Numbered from the stretch's first letter, positions 45,600 to 54,271 are shown. The stretch is 64,000 nt of DNA from Bacillus sp. E(2018) (GCF_005503015.1 NZ_SCOL01000001.1:1674001-1738000), one strand, 5' to 3'. Numbers and translations: made by a program. The notes: a model not told the origin generated them from the sequence alone.

Positions 45600-45638
45600 C
45601 AATACCTTTTCATGCATTATGAAAAGGTATTTTTTCTG
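45600..45638 (+). terminator. Terminator after the chemoreceptor gene
   Basis: AATACCTTTTCAT / ATGAAAAGGTATT perfect 13-bp arms with T-run. Confidence 0.9.
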
Positions 45639-45652
45639 AGGGAGCTTATAAG

Positions 45653-46147
45653 ATGCATAAACACAGAGGAATCTATTGTATTTGTTTGAACAAATCTGAT
45701 GAACTGCTCGTTATTGAAAAGAACGGTGGTCCTTATAAAAATCGATTCGATCTTCCTGGAGGCACGCCAAACGATGGAGAATCAGAATACGAAACGGTTA
45801 TTCGGGAAGTTTTAGAAGAGACTGGCTATACCGTGATAGAAGGTATGAAACTAGGTGAGCGCTGCTATGAACTTCCTTGGAACTATAAAGAATGGACTCG
45901 CTCACAACATTCAGCGGTTTTCTTTAATTGTATGCTAGATTTCCGTTCCCAAGCTGCTATAGCAGATATTACAGATCAAGATTCTAGAGGAACAAGGTGG
46001 ATCCACACCAAAAATTTAAAAAAGGATTGGTGCTCCCCTCTTGTATGGGAAGCAACGCAATATGCTTTGACCAAACGCATTCCATCTGAAACGAAAATAT
46101 ATGAAACATGGCGAGTACAAAACATACCACTATATCCTATAGCATAA
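45653..46147 (+). CDS. Nudix hydrolase
   Basis: 164 aa. Complete Nudix box GTPNDGESEYETVIREVLEETGY (residues about 39-61), matching G-x5-E-x7-REVxEExGx. It hydrolyses a nucleoside-diphosphate-linked compound; substrate unknown. GAGGGAG before the ATG. Alone between two terminators. Confidence 0.9.
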   Translation: MHKHRGIYCICLNKSDELLVIEKNGGPYKNRFDLPGGTPNDGESEYETVIREVLEETGYTVIEGMKLGERCYELPWNYKEWTRSQHSAVFFNCMLDFRSQAAIADITDQDSRGTRWIHTKNLKKDWCSPLVWEATQYALTKRIPSETKIYETWRVQNIPLYPIA

Positions 46148-46177
46148 AAAAACAACCGCACAAAGGCGGCTGTTTCT
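46145..46177. terminator. Bidirectional terminator, Nudix / Gly-rich gene
   Basis: AACAACCGC / GCGGCTGTT (46151-46159, 46165-46173) with T-runs on both strands, between convergent genes. Confidence 0.85.
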
Positions 46178-46583
46178 AATAACAATAAAAAGAACTGATT
46201 TGGCGTGTATCCATACCAAAATAGATCCATCTATTGCCGGTCCAGCGAAATCCTGCAACTGATCTTCTTCCTGCAAAAGTTAGCCATGCCCAGAATCCTG
46301 GTCCCCAAGTTGGCCAGATATAGACATATTGGTATAAACAAGGTCTGATCGCTCCTGGATCAACAGCATAGACTCCTGGCTGACTTCCACCGCCGCCTCC
46401 ACCTTGCAAACTAAATCCTTGCGTTTGAGAAGGTGTAAATGAAGGAGGTGCTGATGTTGGTGCCATTCCACCGCCACCGCCGCCTCCTGGGGGTCCGCCT
46501 GGTGGGCCACCTGGTGGGCCAAATCCTTGCCCTCCTCCTTGACCGCCGCCTTGACCCGGAAAAGGTGGAAAACTTCTATTCAT
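46176..46583 (-). CDS. Gly/Pro/Gln-rich protein, probable spore or surface protein
   Basis: 135 aa. Residues 1-65 are low-complexity (GQGGG, PPGGPPGG, a run of seven Gly), followed by a conserved-looking tail with IRPCLYQYVYIWPTWGPGFWAWLTFAGRRSVAGFRW. Similar short Bacillus proteins exist, sometimes mislabelled transporter. No signal peptide. The start is uncertain: ATG at 46583 or TTG codons 6-15 bases upstream, which lie closer to AGGAG. A spore-coat role is a guess. Confidence 0.6.
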   Translation of the reverse strand: MNRSFPPFPGQGGGQGGGQGFGPPGGPPGGPPGGGGGGGMAPTSAPPSFTPSQTQGFSLQGGGGGGSQPGVYAVDPGAIRPCLYQYVYIWPTWGPGFWAWLTFAGRRSVAGFRWTGNRWIYFGMDTRQISSFYCY

Positions 46584-46743
46584 GCTCAATACATTCAACT
46601 CCTATAAAATTGTATTCGGTTCATATTATTCATATTGTGGTGAAACGTATAGACAAGTAACCCGTATTACTATAAAAGGATTGCTTCATGCTGATTTCGG
46701 GTATATTACTTGAAACAACTATGATTTTTATAGGAGGATGAAA

Positions 46744-46851
46744 ATGGGACGTATTAAAAAAGGTATAAAAGGAATGGCGGTTGCTTTTCTAATCAAACAA
46801 GGCAAAAAGAGGTTGTTGCCTATCATTAAAAGAAAATTAAAAAGCAGATAA
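46744..46851 (+). CDS. Small cationic peptide, 35 aa
   Basis: Begins MGRIKKGIKGMAVAF and ends RKLKSR. It has 13 Lys/Arg and no acidic residue, with one short hydrophobic stretch. Strong AGGAGG at 6 bases and a perfect terminator 5 bases after the stop make it a credible monocistronic gene. It resembles leaderless cationic membrane-active peptides in composition only; function unknown. Confidence 0.6.
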   Translation: MGRIKKGIKGMAVAFLIKQGKKRLLPIIKRKLKSR

Positions 46852-46854
46852 TGA

Positions 46855-46891
46855 TAAAGAGCTCCTTATTCGTAAGGAGCTCTTTTTGATT
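46855..46891 (+). terminator. Terminator after the cationic peptide gene
   Basis: AAAGAGCTCCTT / AAGGAGCTCTTT perfect 12-bp stem plus T-run. Confidence 0.92.
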
Positions 46892-46923
46892 GAACTTATG
46901 GGTAACAGCGAAAACTAAACCGC

Positions 46924-48018
46924 TCAGCGCTTTAAATTCATGAACTCTTCTCTTAAAAAACGCACCTCGAACTCGATAAGAGATTCACCCGTTTCTTCCT
47001 CAAACAAGCGGTAAAAATTCTTCTGCTTATTAAGCAATAGAGATTTAATCATAGATCGATTCCCATCTCTGACCAATTGATCGATGGCGTAATAACTTTG
47101 TCTGTATGGGCGGTGACTAGAATTCCTCCGATTTTCATAGGCCCAATCCTTTACGGAGTGGAGCCTTGTGAAGGGAATGAAGTTTAAAGGCACAAAGGTT
47201 GGCACCTCCCTCACACTCTGTTTACCAGCATATTCTGCAATCCCCTCTTCAAACCACCTAGGCAGGTGCCGATTATCCAATTTATGTTCTAACAAATAAC
47301 TAATAATCCAATGATGTGTGTATTCATGTCCGATCAACTCTAGAAATTGATCAGAATTCTGGTCCATGTCTTTAGTGACAAGGAGATGGATGGTTTCTTG
47401 AGCAGGAACATACAATGCTTGCAGGTTTTCATAAGCATGAAACGGCAGATGTTGTTGAAAGATTAGAGGATTTCGATAAAGGATGATCGTAACAGGAAGG
47501 GCATCATGGACATCAATCCATTCGTTGTGATAAGACTGCATCTTTCGTATATGACGAATTGCAGCTACTGCTAATTTTTCGTCTCGTGGTTCATAGTAAA
47601 CCGAAGCGCTTTTCTCATTTACATTTTCTAGCGTTTTCAAAAAAGATACTCTTTCAAAGAGTCTATCCTTTTCTACTAACAACGCTTCCAGATAAAATTG
47701 ATTTTTGGTTCTAGCTGATAAGGTGTGAGGCAATGAAGTTTCGAGCGCATAATTACCGACAGATAAAAAAGCTGTAAAGAATGCTGTTAAATTAATGATG
47801 ATGAGGTCTGGTTGAACCCTTTTCATTGTAAGAGTTTTCCGTCTCCCTATTACAAATCCAATGAATCGTAAGCTGAATAAGATAAAGCAGACAAGAAGAA
47901 TGCAGCCCCCGATAAGTAACCCTTCAACATCACCTAACAACAAAAACAATCCATAAATACTAATAAGGGAAAAGAAGCTAAGAGAAAAAGTTCTTACAAG
48001 GATCATTAGCTTCTTCAC
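46924..48018 (-). CDS. Membrane-anchored zinc metallopeptidase (peptidase MA-like)
   Basis: 364 aa. Three hydrophobic segments in the first 95 residues, then an extracytoplasmic domain with HEYTH at 231-235 and a downstream WFEEGIAEY that supplies the third, glutamate ligand: a gluzincin active site. GTG start with AAAGGGAG upstream. Substrate unknown; no neighbouring regulatory partner seen. Confidence 0.8.
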   Translation of the reverse strand: MKKLMILVRTFSLSFFSLISIYGLFLLLGDVEGLLIGGCILLVCFILFSLRFIGFVIGRRKTLTMKRVQPDLIIINLTAFFTAFLSVGNYALETSLPHTLSARTKNQFYLEALLVEKDRLFERVSFLKTLENVNEKSASVYYEPRDEKLAVAAIRHIRKMQSYHNEWIDVHDALPVTIILYRNPLIFQQHLPFHAYENLQALYVPAQETIHLLVTKDMDQNSDQFLELIGHEYTHHWIISYLLEHKLDNRHLPRWFEEGIAEYAGKQSVREVPTFVPLNFIPFTRLHSVKDWAYENRRNSSHRPYRQSYYAIDQLVRDGNRSMIKSLLLNKQKNFYRLFEEETGESLIEFEVRFLREEFMNLKR

Positions 48019-48118
48019 AGTTTACACTCCCTTTGTCCAATATTTTTTTTTGAAGTCGTACTATTATCGATATGCCCTCCATAAAATGTTAATGAATCTT
48101 AGTTTTACAGGAGGCGCT

Positions 48119-48454
48119 ATGACCGGATACATTGTTGAAGGCAAAAGTGATCAACTGAGAGTACAAAGTGTTCATCCACACGCCCATTTTGTCATTTTAA
48201 ATGGCATTTCATTTCGGCATAAAGAAAGAAGAGCGATTGAAGAAGCATTGATTCTTTGTGATGAAGTCTATGTATTAACTGACCCAGATGAGCCTGGTGA
48301 CAAGATCGCTTTAAAGATCATGGAAACATACCCTGAGATCAAACGAATTCAAATTGATCCAAAGAAAGCTAGAAACGTTAGAGAGAGTCGCTACAAGTAT
48401 GGTGTAGAATACTGTTCAAACCAATATCTAAAAGAAACTCTGCCAGGAATTTAA
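48119..48454 (+). CDS. TOPRIM-domain protein related to RNase M5
   Basis: 111 aa. A bare TOPRIM fold: IVEGKSD (catalytic Glu), a central VLTDPDEPGDKIALKI (DxD) and a C-terminal RGVGVEH-like KYGVEYCSNQYL. RNase M5 (RnmV), which matures 5S rRNA, is about 185 aa and has an extra C-terminal rRNA-binding domain that is missing here. GGAGG lies 4 bases before the ATG at 48119; the frame opens at 48050. A stand-alone nuclease or nicking activity is possible, not shown. Confidence 0.75.
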   Translation: MTGYIVEGKSDQLRVQSVHPHAHFVILNGISFRHKERRAIEEALILCDEVYVLTDPDEPGDKIALKIMETYPEIKRIQIDPKKARNVRESRYKYGVEYCSNQYLKETLPGI

Positions 48455-48521
48455 CCCACATTCATAGACTTCTTTACTGCTGTCACATCACCTTCTCCCT
48501 ATAATGACTCTTTACAAAGAA

Positions 48522-48555
48522 ATAAAAAAAGACTGCAACTCATGCAGTCTTCATT
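48522..48555 (-). terminator. Terminator after the VOC gene
   Basis: AGACTGCA (48530-48537) / TGCAGTCT (48543-48550), T-run on the minus strand. Confidence 0.88.
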
Positions 48556-48556
48556 T

Positions 48557-48931
48557 CTATTTACTCTCAAAAAATTCAAGTGATTCTTCATCTGGTCCGT
48601 AAAAGAAGAAGTATTTTCCGTTTGGAAGCTCTGTGATTTCTTTATCTTTCATGACTACGTCTTTTTTCTGCAACAACTCATATTGCTCTTCAATATTCTT
48701 TACAGAAAACGCAATGTGGTGGACCTTCCCCTCATTCGTAACTGACCCTGTATATCCCGCAATCAACTCAACAAGAACTTTTCCTTCTACCCCTAAGAAT
48801 GCCAACTCAACGGGTACGCTTGTATGATCGAAACGATCTAATAGATCTAAACCGAGTACCTCGGTATAAAATTTGATAGAGTTCTCCATGTTAGAAACCA
48901 TAATTCCAGTATGTTCAATTCCAGTAATCAT
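48557..48931 (-). CDS. VOC-family (glyoxalase-like) protein
   Basis: 124 aa single VOC module: IEHTGIMVSNMENSIKFYTEVLGL start, VHHIAFSVKN, and SLEFFE end, with His/His/Glu metal-type positions. Close to methylmalonyl-CoA epimerase/lactoylglutathione lyase-type small VOC proteins; reaction not assignable. It follows an MFS transporter gene by 18 bases, so the pair may act on the same compound. Confidence 0.8.
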   Translation of the reverse strand: MITGIEHTGIMVSNMENSIKFYTEVLGLDLLDRFDHTSVPVELAFLGVEGKVLVELIAGYTGSVTNEGKVHHIAFSVKNIEEQYELLQKKDVVMKDKEITELPNGKYFFFYGPDEESLEFFESK

Positions 48932-48949
48932 GCTGATCTTTCCCCTTTC

Positions 48950-50173
48950 TTAAGTTGAAGCAGATTGTTGTTCAAGGAGCGTTTTGCGGATACCTTCTCC
49001 GTATTGAAAGAATGGCAAGGACAGTAATGAGATAAGCGTTAGAATGCCAAACACATAAAATCCATGTTCAAAACCAAACGTACTTAAAAGTAAGCCGCCA
49101 ATCCACGGCCCCGCACTGAAACCAATCGATCGAAACGACATCGCTCCAAAATATGTACCTCTCATATGCTCAGGCGCTAAATCATCTAGGAGCACATCAC
49201 TCATGACAAACACAATAATTTCTCCCACTGTTAAAAACACCATACTTATGACAAGTAAAATCCAATTGGTTGATAGTCCGAATCCAAGCAAAGCTAGGCT
49301 AAATGCAAAACTTCCAAAACGGAGTGCATTCATCGGCTGAAAGCGTCTTACATAGTTAGTAACTGGAAACTGAAGGAGCAAAACGGTTACTGCATTAGTA
49401 ACGACAAGGTATGCGAAAAGCTTAACACCATTTTCAAATTGAGGTGCGTTCCCTATATATTGCGCTAGAGTCGTATCCATTTGTGACTGTGCCATCATAA
49501 CAATTGTATTTCCTATCAGAAAAAAAGCAAGCACTCTGTCTCTTGTAAGTACACCAATGGCAGACTTGATTGAGAATTTTCTTTCTTCCCCACCTTTTAA
49601 CTCTTTGGAGAACCCTTTTAATGTGAATACAATTAATAACGCATATAAGAAATAAGCGATCGCAGTTATGTAAAAAGCTTGAGTTGAATTTGATGTACCT
49701 AGCTGCGTTCCTACAACCGGACCAACTGCAGCACCAACATTGATTGCAAAATATCGAGCATTAAAGACATGAAGCCGGTTTTCCTTTGTCGTCACATCCG
49801 CTAGCAATGCCCTGGAAATAGGTTCAAACCAAGAGCGGCAAAGTCCGTTTAACATGTTTAATAAAAAGAAATGCCATACGAGGTCAGCTACCGCAAATCC
49901 AACAAAAACAGCACTCCATATGAAGATAGCTACGGTCATCACAGGAAGTCTTCCTATCCGATCGGAGAGATAGCCCCCAAAGAAACCACCGAACGTGCCG
50001 GTTAGAGCACTTACTCCAATAATCAATCCAACCATAGCAAGATCGATCCCTTTTTCGTTGTACAAATAAATGGCTAAGAATGGCATAGTCATGAAAAATG
50101 CCGCTCGTGTAAACAAGGTTCCAGCTACAATAACAACGACTGCTGGGTGCCACTTTCTAAGAAAATTTCTCAT
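48950..50173 (-). CDS. MFS transporter, 12 helices
   Basis: 407 aa. MFS motif A GGYLSDRIGRLPV near residues 68-80 and twelve hydrophobic segments; resembles YwoG/YttB-type Bacillus drug/metabolite exporters. Possible operon with the downstream VOC gene, which would fit a resistance or detoxification pair (inference). Confidence 0.88.
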   Translation of the reverse strand: MRNFLRKWHPAVVVIVAGTLFTRAAFFMTMPFLAIYLYNEKGIDLAMVGLIIGVSALTGTFGGFFGGYLSDRIGRLPVMTVAIFIWSAVFVGFAVADLVWHFFLLNMLNGLCRSWFEPISRALLADVTTKENRLHVFNARYFAINVGAAVGPVVGTQLGTSNSTQAFYITAIAYFLYALLIVFTLKGFSKELKGGEERKFSIKSAIGVLTRDRVLAFFLIGNTIVMMAQSQMDTTLAQYIGNAPQFENGVKLFAYLVVTNAVTVLLLQFPVTNYVRRFQPMNALRFGSFAFSLALLGFGLSTNWILLVISMVFLTVGEIIVFVMSDVLLDDLAPEHMRGTYFGAMSFRSIGFSAGPWIGGLLLSTFGFEHGFYVFGILTLISLLSLPFFQYGEGIRKTLLEQQSAST

Positions 50174-50299
50174 TCCATTCCTTCTCTCTTCTATTCTGTT
50201 ACCTACTCTATCATTTTTTAAAGAGCTAGAAAAAGAATTTTTACAAATTTTGAAACTTTTCTATTTTTTCTTCGTCTTATATAGGTGTACCCCCCTTTC

Positions 50300-50338
50300 C
50301 CGAAAAAAGCCCTCCCCTAATTTAGGGCTTTTTTCATT
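50300..50338. terminator. Bidirectional hairpin upstream of the MFS gene
   Basis: AAAAAAGCCCT / AGGGCTTTTTT with T-runs on both strands. No gene ends here on the plus strand, so it may end a short unannotated transcript. Confidence 0.7.
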
Positions 50339-50369
50339 TTAAACAATTGCCCTTTAGTCCGTCAGCGCG

Positions 50370-50397
50370 ACTTTGTCACAAAGTGATAACGTTTATC
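50370..50397. promoter_or_regulatory. Two adjacent palindromes of unknown use
   Basis: ACTTTGTCACAAAGT (50370-50384, perfect 7-1-7) and GATAACGTTTATC (50385-50397). They lie in a 370-base gene-free stretch between two terminators and look like regulator binding sites without an adjacent gene start. Otherwise nothing is seen at 50339-50490. Confidence 0.4.
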
Positions 50398-50488
50398 AAA
50401 AAAATCACATATTCGGCCATTTTTAATTGGACCTTGCTATATTATAGACATCCCTATCAACAACCCCCTTTTTTCATTGTTAAGAACG

Positions 50489-50534
50489 AAAGAGAGCGCT
50501 AAGAAGGACGACCTTCTAAGCGCTCTTTTTTCAT
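50489..50534 (-). terminator. Terminator after the DsbA-like gene
   Basis: AGAGCGCT-AAGAAGG / CCTTCT-AGCGCTCT long stem with T-runs; strong on both strands. Confidence 0.85.
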
Positions 50535-50545
50535 TATTTTCACTT

Positions 50546-51178
50546 TTACTCACATTCGTCGCCATCACAAAATTCAAATTTAGCATCCCTAATAGCGCCT
50601 CTTAATGCACGTTCGATATTAGCTTGAGGATGCAGGCCCTTCAATACTCTCTCACCAATAATAATAGTCGGGACAGCTGTAATGTTCAGATCTTCTGTCG
50701 CCTCTTTTAAAATCCTTTCTCTTTCTTCCTTATATTCACGAGACTCCAATGCTTGTTGAAATGCCTTACCGTCGAGACCTATTTCCTCAGCAATGTTTTG
50801 AAGAACATCGATCTTTCCGATATCTTCTCCGTTTTGGTAAAAAGATTTAAAAACGAGATGTGCATACGCTCTTTCCTTATTATGTTTTTTGGCAAACAAT
50901 AATCCTTCATGAGCATAGAAAGTATGGGGTTGAGGAGTTACTTCTGGCAGTATCATATCCACACCCATCTTCTTTGATAGAGGCTGAACAGACTCTTGCC
51001 ACGATCTCTGTAAATAATCTTCTTCAGGACGCAATGTTTTCTGTGGAGACGGCCTGAGTTCGTATGGCATCCACTCAATCTCAACATCTTTACCTTCGGT
51101 CGCTTTTAATAATGGCGTTTCAGCTAAGTAACAATATGGACAAACAAAATCAGAATATACTTTTATTTGGATGGTCAT
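50546..51178 (-). CDS. DsbA-family oxidoreductase (FrnE-like)
   Basis: 210 aa thioredoxin fold with a helical insert; active site CPYC at about residues 13-16, cis-Pro loop AVPTIIIGE near 170, and a CDGDECE tail. No signal peptide, so a cytosolic FrnE/YwbO-type thiol-disulfide protein. AAAGGGG before the ATG. Single gene. Confidence 0.9.
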   Translation of the reverse strand: MTIQIKVYSDFVCPYCYLAETPLLKATEGKDVEIEWMPYELRPSPQKTLRPEEDYLQRSWQESVQPLSKKMGVDMILPEVTPQPHTFYAHEGLLFAKKHNKERAYAHLVFKSFYQNGEDIGKIDVLQNIAEEIGLDGKAFQQALESREYKEERERILKEATEDLNITAVPTIIIGERVLKGLHPQANIERALRGAIRDAKFEFCDGDECE

Positions 51179-51512
51179 GTACTTATCCCCTTTATTACAA
51201 CTTCAATTCTACATTTTATTGCTTTCACTTGTGACGCTTATGATATTTCCAGTGTAATCAATGTTCAAGCAATAACACTTATCTCACTAACAATTCCGTT
51301 ACAATAATTAACGATGGTTGATAAAATTTTTAGTAAGTCAAAATGATTAATGAAAACAACCTCTGTTCACCTTTTGTATTACGTGATATATTTAGAAAGG
51401 CTTTATTCCTTACATACCATATATTGATTTTTTTAATTTTTACATATGTTCTACACTAGTTCCGCATCACTGGCCACAGTGCCTATGAAGCACCATTTTA
51501 GGAGGATATACC
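51179..51512. other. 334-base gap with no gene seen
   Basis: AT-rich, divergent promoter space between the DsbA-like and deoxynucleoside kinase genes. No ORF with a ribosome binding site and no recognised riboswitch. AGGAGG at its right end serves the kinase. Confidence 0.6.
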
Positions 51513-52163
51513 GTGATTTTAATGGCAGGTATGATCGGTACAGGTAAGTCTACATATGCTGAATTCTTGAGCGAGCAGCTAGGAAGCTCGATCTTTTATG
51601 AAAGTGTCGTTGACAATCCTATTTTACCCGATTATTACAAAAACCCGAAGCGATGGGCTTTCCCGCTTCAAATTTATTTCTTAAACACACGTTTTAAGAC
51701 AATTTGTGAAGCTCGTACAAGTCCGGACAATGTTCTGGATCGCAGCCTTTACGAAGATTTAATCTTTGCCGAACTAAATTTTGATTCAGGAAACATGACA
51801 CAGCTTGAATTTGACACATATAAAGACCTACTTGAAACGATGATGAACGAGATCGACAAAACTCCAAAGTCACGTCCTGATTTGCTTGTCTATTTGGATA
51901 GTGATTTTGAAACAGCATTAAGCAGAATTCAACAAAGAGGTCGCTCATATGAGCAAGTAGAAGAAAATCCCGAATTACTGGCATACTACAAAACCCTTCA
52001 TTCTAAATATAAAGATTGGATTATGGCCTACGATAAAACCCCTGTACTGATCATTGAAAGTGATCAATACAATATATTTAGTAAAGAAGATCAGGAAAAA
52101 ATACTTACACTTGTAACGAATGAACTGACACGTCTTGAATCATTAAAGCAACCTTCATTTTAA
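51513..52163 (+). CDS. Deoxynucleoside kinase (dGK/dAK family)
   Basis: 216 aa. P-loop GMIGTGKST at residues 6-14, the NVLDRSLYEDLIFAE block (DRS motif of the dNK family), and a lid-type QQRGRSYEQ. It phosphorylates deoxynucleosides for salvage. Bacillus usually carries two such genes side by side (dck and dgk); here only one is present, with a GTG start 7 bases after AGGAGG. Which base it prefers cannot be told. Confidence 0.88.
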   Translation: MILMAGMIGTGKSTYAEFLSEQLGSSIFYESVVDNPILPDYYKNPKRWAFPLQIYFLNTRFKTICEARTSPDNVLDRSLYEDLIFAELNFDSGNMTQLEFDTYKDLLETMMNEIDKTPKSRPDLLVYLDSDFETALSRIQQRGRSYEQVEENPELLAYYKTLHSKYKDWIMAYDKTPVLIIESDQYNIFSKEDQEKILTLVTNELTRLESLKQPSF

Positions 52164-52227
52164 ATGCATGAAAGCCGCTAAAACCACAAACACTACTAGG
52201 ACAAACAAGGTTTAAGGAGTGAACATA

Positions 52228-52446
52228 TTGTTTACATTGTTCTTTATTTTGTTATCTGTCCTGGTAGCTGCTGCAGGTCTTTGGTGGACAATGAAAATCG
52301 CAAAAAAACAAAAAGTGTATACGGAAGATGAGGTAAACCCTGTTGTCTCGAGACACACTGCACTGTTGAATCCTGTTTTTATTGCACTAGCAGGCTTTAC
52401 AATTGTAATTGGCCTCATCATCTACATTGCCTATTTTATATATTAA
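52228..52446 (+). CDS. Small two-helix membrane protein
   Basis: 72 aa, two hydrophobic helices (about 1-20 and 48-70) joined by a charged loop with KKQKVYTEDEVNPV. The best start is TTG at 52228, 8 bases after AAGGAG; a GTG at 52219 overlaps that site. Not recognised. Shares a bidirectional terminator with the next, convergent gene. Confidence 0.6.
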   Translation: MFTLFFILLSVLVAAAGLWWTMKIAKKQKVYTEDEVNPVVSRHTALLNPVFIALAGFTIVIGLIIYIAYFIY

Positions 52447-52451
52447 GAACA

Positions 52452-52489
52452 TAAAGACCAAAAGACATTTAGTCTTTTGGTCTTTTTTC
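52452..52489. terminator. Bidirectional terminator
   Basis: AAAGACCAAAAGAC / GTCTTTTGGTCTTT perfect 14-bp arms between convergent genes. Confidence 0.9.
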
Positions 52490-52816
52490 TAAATCTTGTG
52501 GTTTCTCCGGATTCCAAAAACTCATACCTTCAATAAAGCGTCGAGTTTCCTCTTGACCAAGATCATGAATCATCTGATAGGCTTCTCTAAGTTTCTCATC
52601 ATACCTGTCATTGTCTGAATCGTTTGAATAAGGTACATATGGTAAGTGTGACCTTACAAATGTATCATTTGCAGTACTGTCTAATTCACTAAACTTTCTT
52701 TCGAGATGCCTTACGTCTTCGTCAGAAGCCGATATTTCAAACTGAAAAGTTGAAGCCGTTTTGATCGGAAGGATCTCACCAGTTTCTACATTAATGTAAT
52801 ACGGTCTTTTTTCCAT
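52469..52816 (-). CDS. Hypothetical soluble protein, 115 aa
   Basis: Starts MEKRPYYINVETGEILP, acidic, with no signal peptide or membrane segment; ends with a charged KPQDLEKRPKD tail. Not recognised. AAAGGAGG lies just upstream. It follows corA in the opposite order on the same strand, so it could be transcribed with neighbours, but no evidence links them. Confidence 0.65.
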   Translation of the reverse strand: MEKRPYYINVETGEILPIKTASTFQFEISASDEDVRHLERKFSELDSTANDTFVRSHLPYVPYSNDSDNDRYDEKLREAYQMIHDLGQEETRRFIEGMSFWNPEKPQDLEKRPKD

Positions 52817-52871
52817 TCTTCACGTCCTCCTTTTCTTTATTTTCCTCAGCCCATACATTTTTATGTAAGAG

Positions 52872-53807
52872 TCACCACCATCTTTTCTTCTTAAAATAGC
52901 TCATGATCATTACAGCAAGAGCTAAACAAAGCGTTAAAACATAAAAATATCCATTGCGCCATTTAAGTTCAGGTATGTATTCAAAATTCATGCCATAAAG
53001 ACCTGCGATAAATGTAAGAGGAATAAAAACAGCACTAACGAGCGTCAACGTCTTCATGATTCGATTCATGTGATCAGACTTTAAAGACATTTGCAAATCT
53101 AAAATCCCTTTTAAATTTTCTTTAAAACTGTCAATAGCAGCGGTTACCCTTGAGAAAGAAGATAACAAATCTTTGAAGTAAAAACCTGACTCTTCATTCG
53201 CGTATTCGAAATCATCATGGCCCATTTTCTGTATGATACTCTCTTCTGCTTCAACATATTGTCTAAGCTTGTGTAAACGAGTCTTCCAAAGATACACGTC
53301 CCTTCCGATCTCACGTTTTTGCGGGTCGATAAACACACTCTTTTCGATTTCTAAAAATTCATCAGAAAGTTGATCTACTACTTCTAGATAGGAACTAACA
53401 ATATCCTTCATCAGATAGTACAGCATATAGCTAACATGTTTCATGTGTTCAGGATTGTTCGTGAAATCTGTAACAAGCTGTTCCCTAAAGGAAATTTCGT
53501 GTTCACTCATGACAATCAAATACTTTTCACCGATTAAAAGATTAATCCTAATCGGTTCATAATTTTCAGATCCCAAATAAAATGTTGAAACAACAGCATG
53601 ATTGGCATAAACATTAAGATGTGGATGTTCAGAAAAATTCATAAAAGCATTTTTAGCTAATGGATGAAGATCAAGCTGCTGCAGCATATCATCCTTTTTC
53701 ATTTCTTCAGGAGATTGATAAAACATCCAAATGGTTTCTTTTTCTTTAGGCATTACAAAATGTTCAATTCGTTCGGTTTGATTCGTAGCTTCTTTATACA
53801 TTAACAT
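52872..53807 (-). CDS. corA: CorA-family magnesium/divalent metal transporter
   Basis: 311 aa. Large soluble N-terminal domain, long stalk helix, two C-terminal membrane helices, and the pore signature YGMNF before the second helix; basic tail KKKRWW. The frame opens at 53867, but GGAG sits 8 bases before the ATG at 53807, which also gives the usual CorA length. Second Mg2+ transporter gene in the window besides mgtE. Confidence 0.92.
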   Translation of the reverse strand: MLMYKEATNQTERIEHFVMPKEKETIWMFYQSPEEMKKDDMLQQLDLHPLAKNAFMNFSEHPHLNVYANHAVVSTFYLGSENYEPIRINLLIGEKYLIVMSEHEISFREQLVTDFTNNPEHMKHVSYMLYYLMKDIVSSYLEVVDQLSDEFLEIEKSVFIDPQKREIGRDVYLWKTRLHKLRQYVEAEESIIQKMGHDDFEYANEESGFYFKDLLSSFSRVTAAIDSFKENLKGILDLQMSLKSDHMNRIMKTLTLVSAVFIPLTFIAGLYGMNFEYIPELKWRNGYFYVLTLCLALAVMIMSYFKKKRWW

Positions 53808-53865
53808 CTCATGAACTCCTGGCCGTTTTTTTTCTAGCTTTCCCATAAGTTCACATTCACATGAC

Positions 53866-53895
53866 AAAAAAATAACCCTTTATGTTTAAAGGGTC
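53866..53895 (-). terminator. Terminator after the cupin gene
   Basis: Minus strand ACCCTTT / AAAGGGT followed by ATTTTTTTG. It overlaps the corA upstream region. Confidence 0.7.
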
Positions 53896-54260
53896 ACTGT
53901 ACTGATACTTTTCACTTTTTTCACAACAACTCTGTCTCCTTGTGCAGGAGGGTGAGAAGTTAAAAGAAACTCAACAGGCAAACTCGATTCGTTTCGAACT
54001 TGATGAGTTGTCCCTGCAGGAATATCTAATCCTTGATGCGCGCTCAGGGTAATTTCTTCACCATCTTTTTCGATCAACAGTTCTCCGTTTAAAACAAAGA
54101 AAAATTGATGGGAAAATACATGATAATGTCTTACTTCGGCTGTTTGAGGGGGCATTCTTTCTTGTATGATGCTTAGGTTCTCTTGCTTTAGAAGGTGCCA
54201 GCCATCACATGCATCTCCCCATTGATAATGTTGTGCATTTAATGTACTTTTCTTTGCCAT
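53886..54260 (-). CDS. Cupin-domain protein
   Basis: 124 aa. Cupin motif 1 region RHYHVFSHQFFFVLNGELLIEKDGEE and motif 2 GLDIPAGTTHQVRN with metal-type His/Glu residues. GGAGGG 5 bases before the ATG. 11 bases after a DUF1992 gene, so likely co-transcribed. Function not assignable. Confidence 0.8.
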   Translation of the reverse strand: MAKKSTLNAQHYQWGDACDGWHLLKQENLSIIQERMPPQTAEVRHYHVFSHQFFFVLNGELLIEKDGEEITLSAHQGLDIPAGTTHQVRNESSLPVEFLLTSHPPAQGDRVVVKKVKSISTVTL

Positions 54261-54271
54261 ACACCCTCCAA

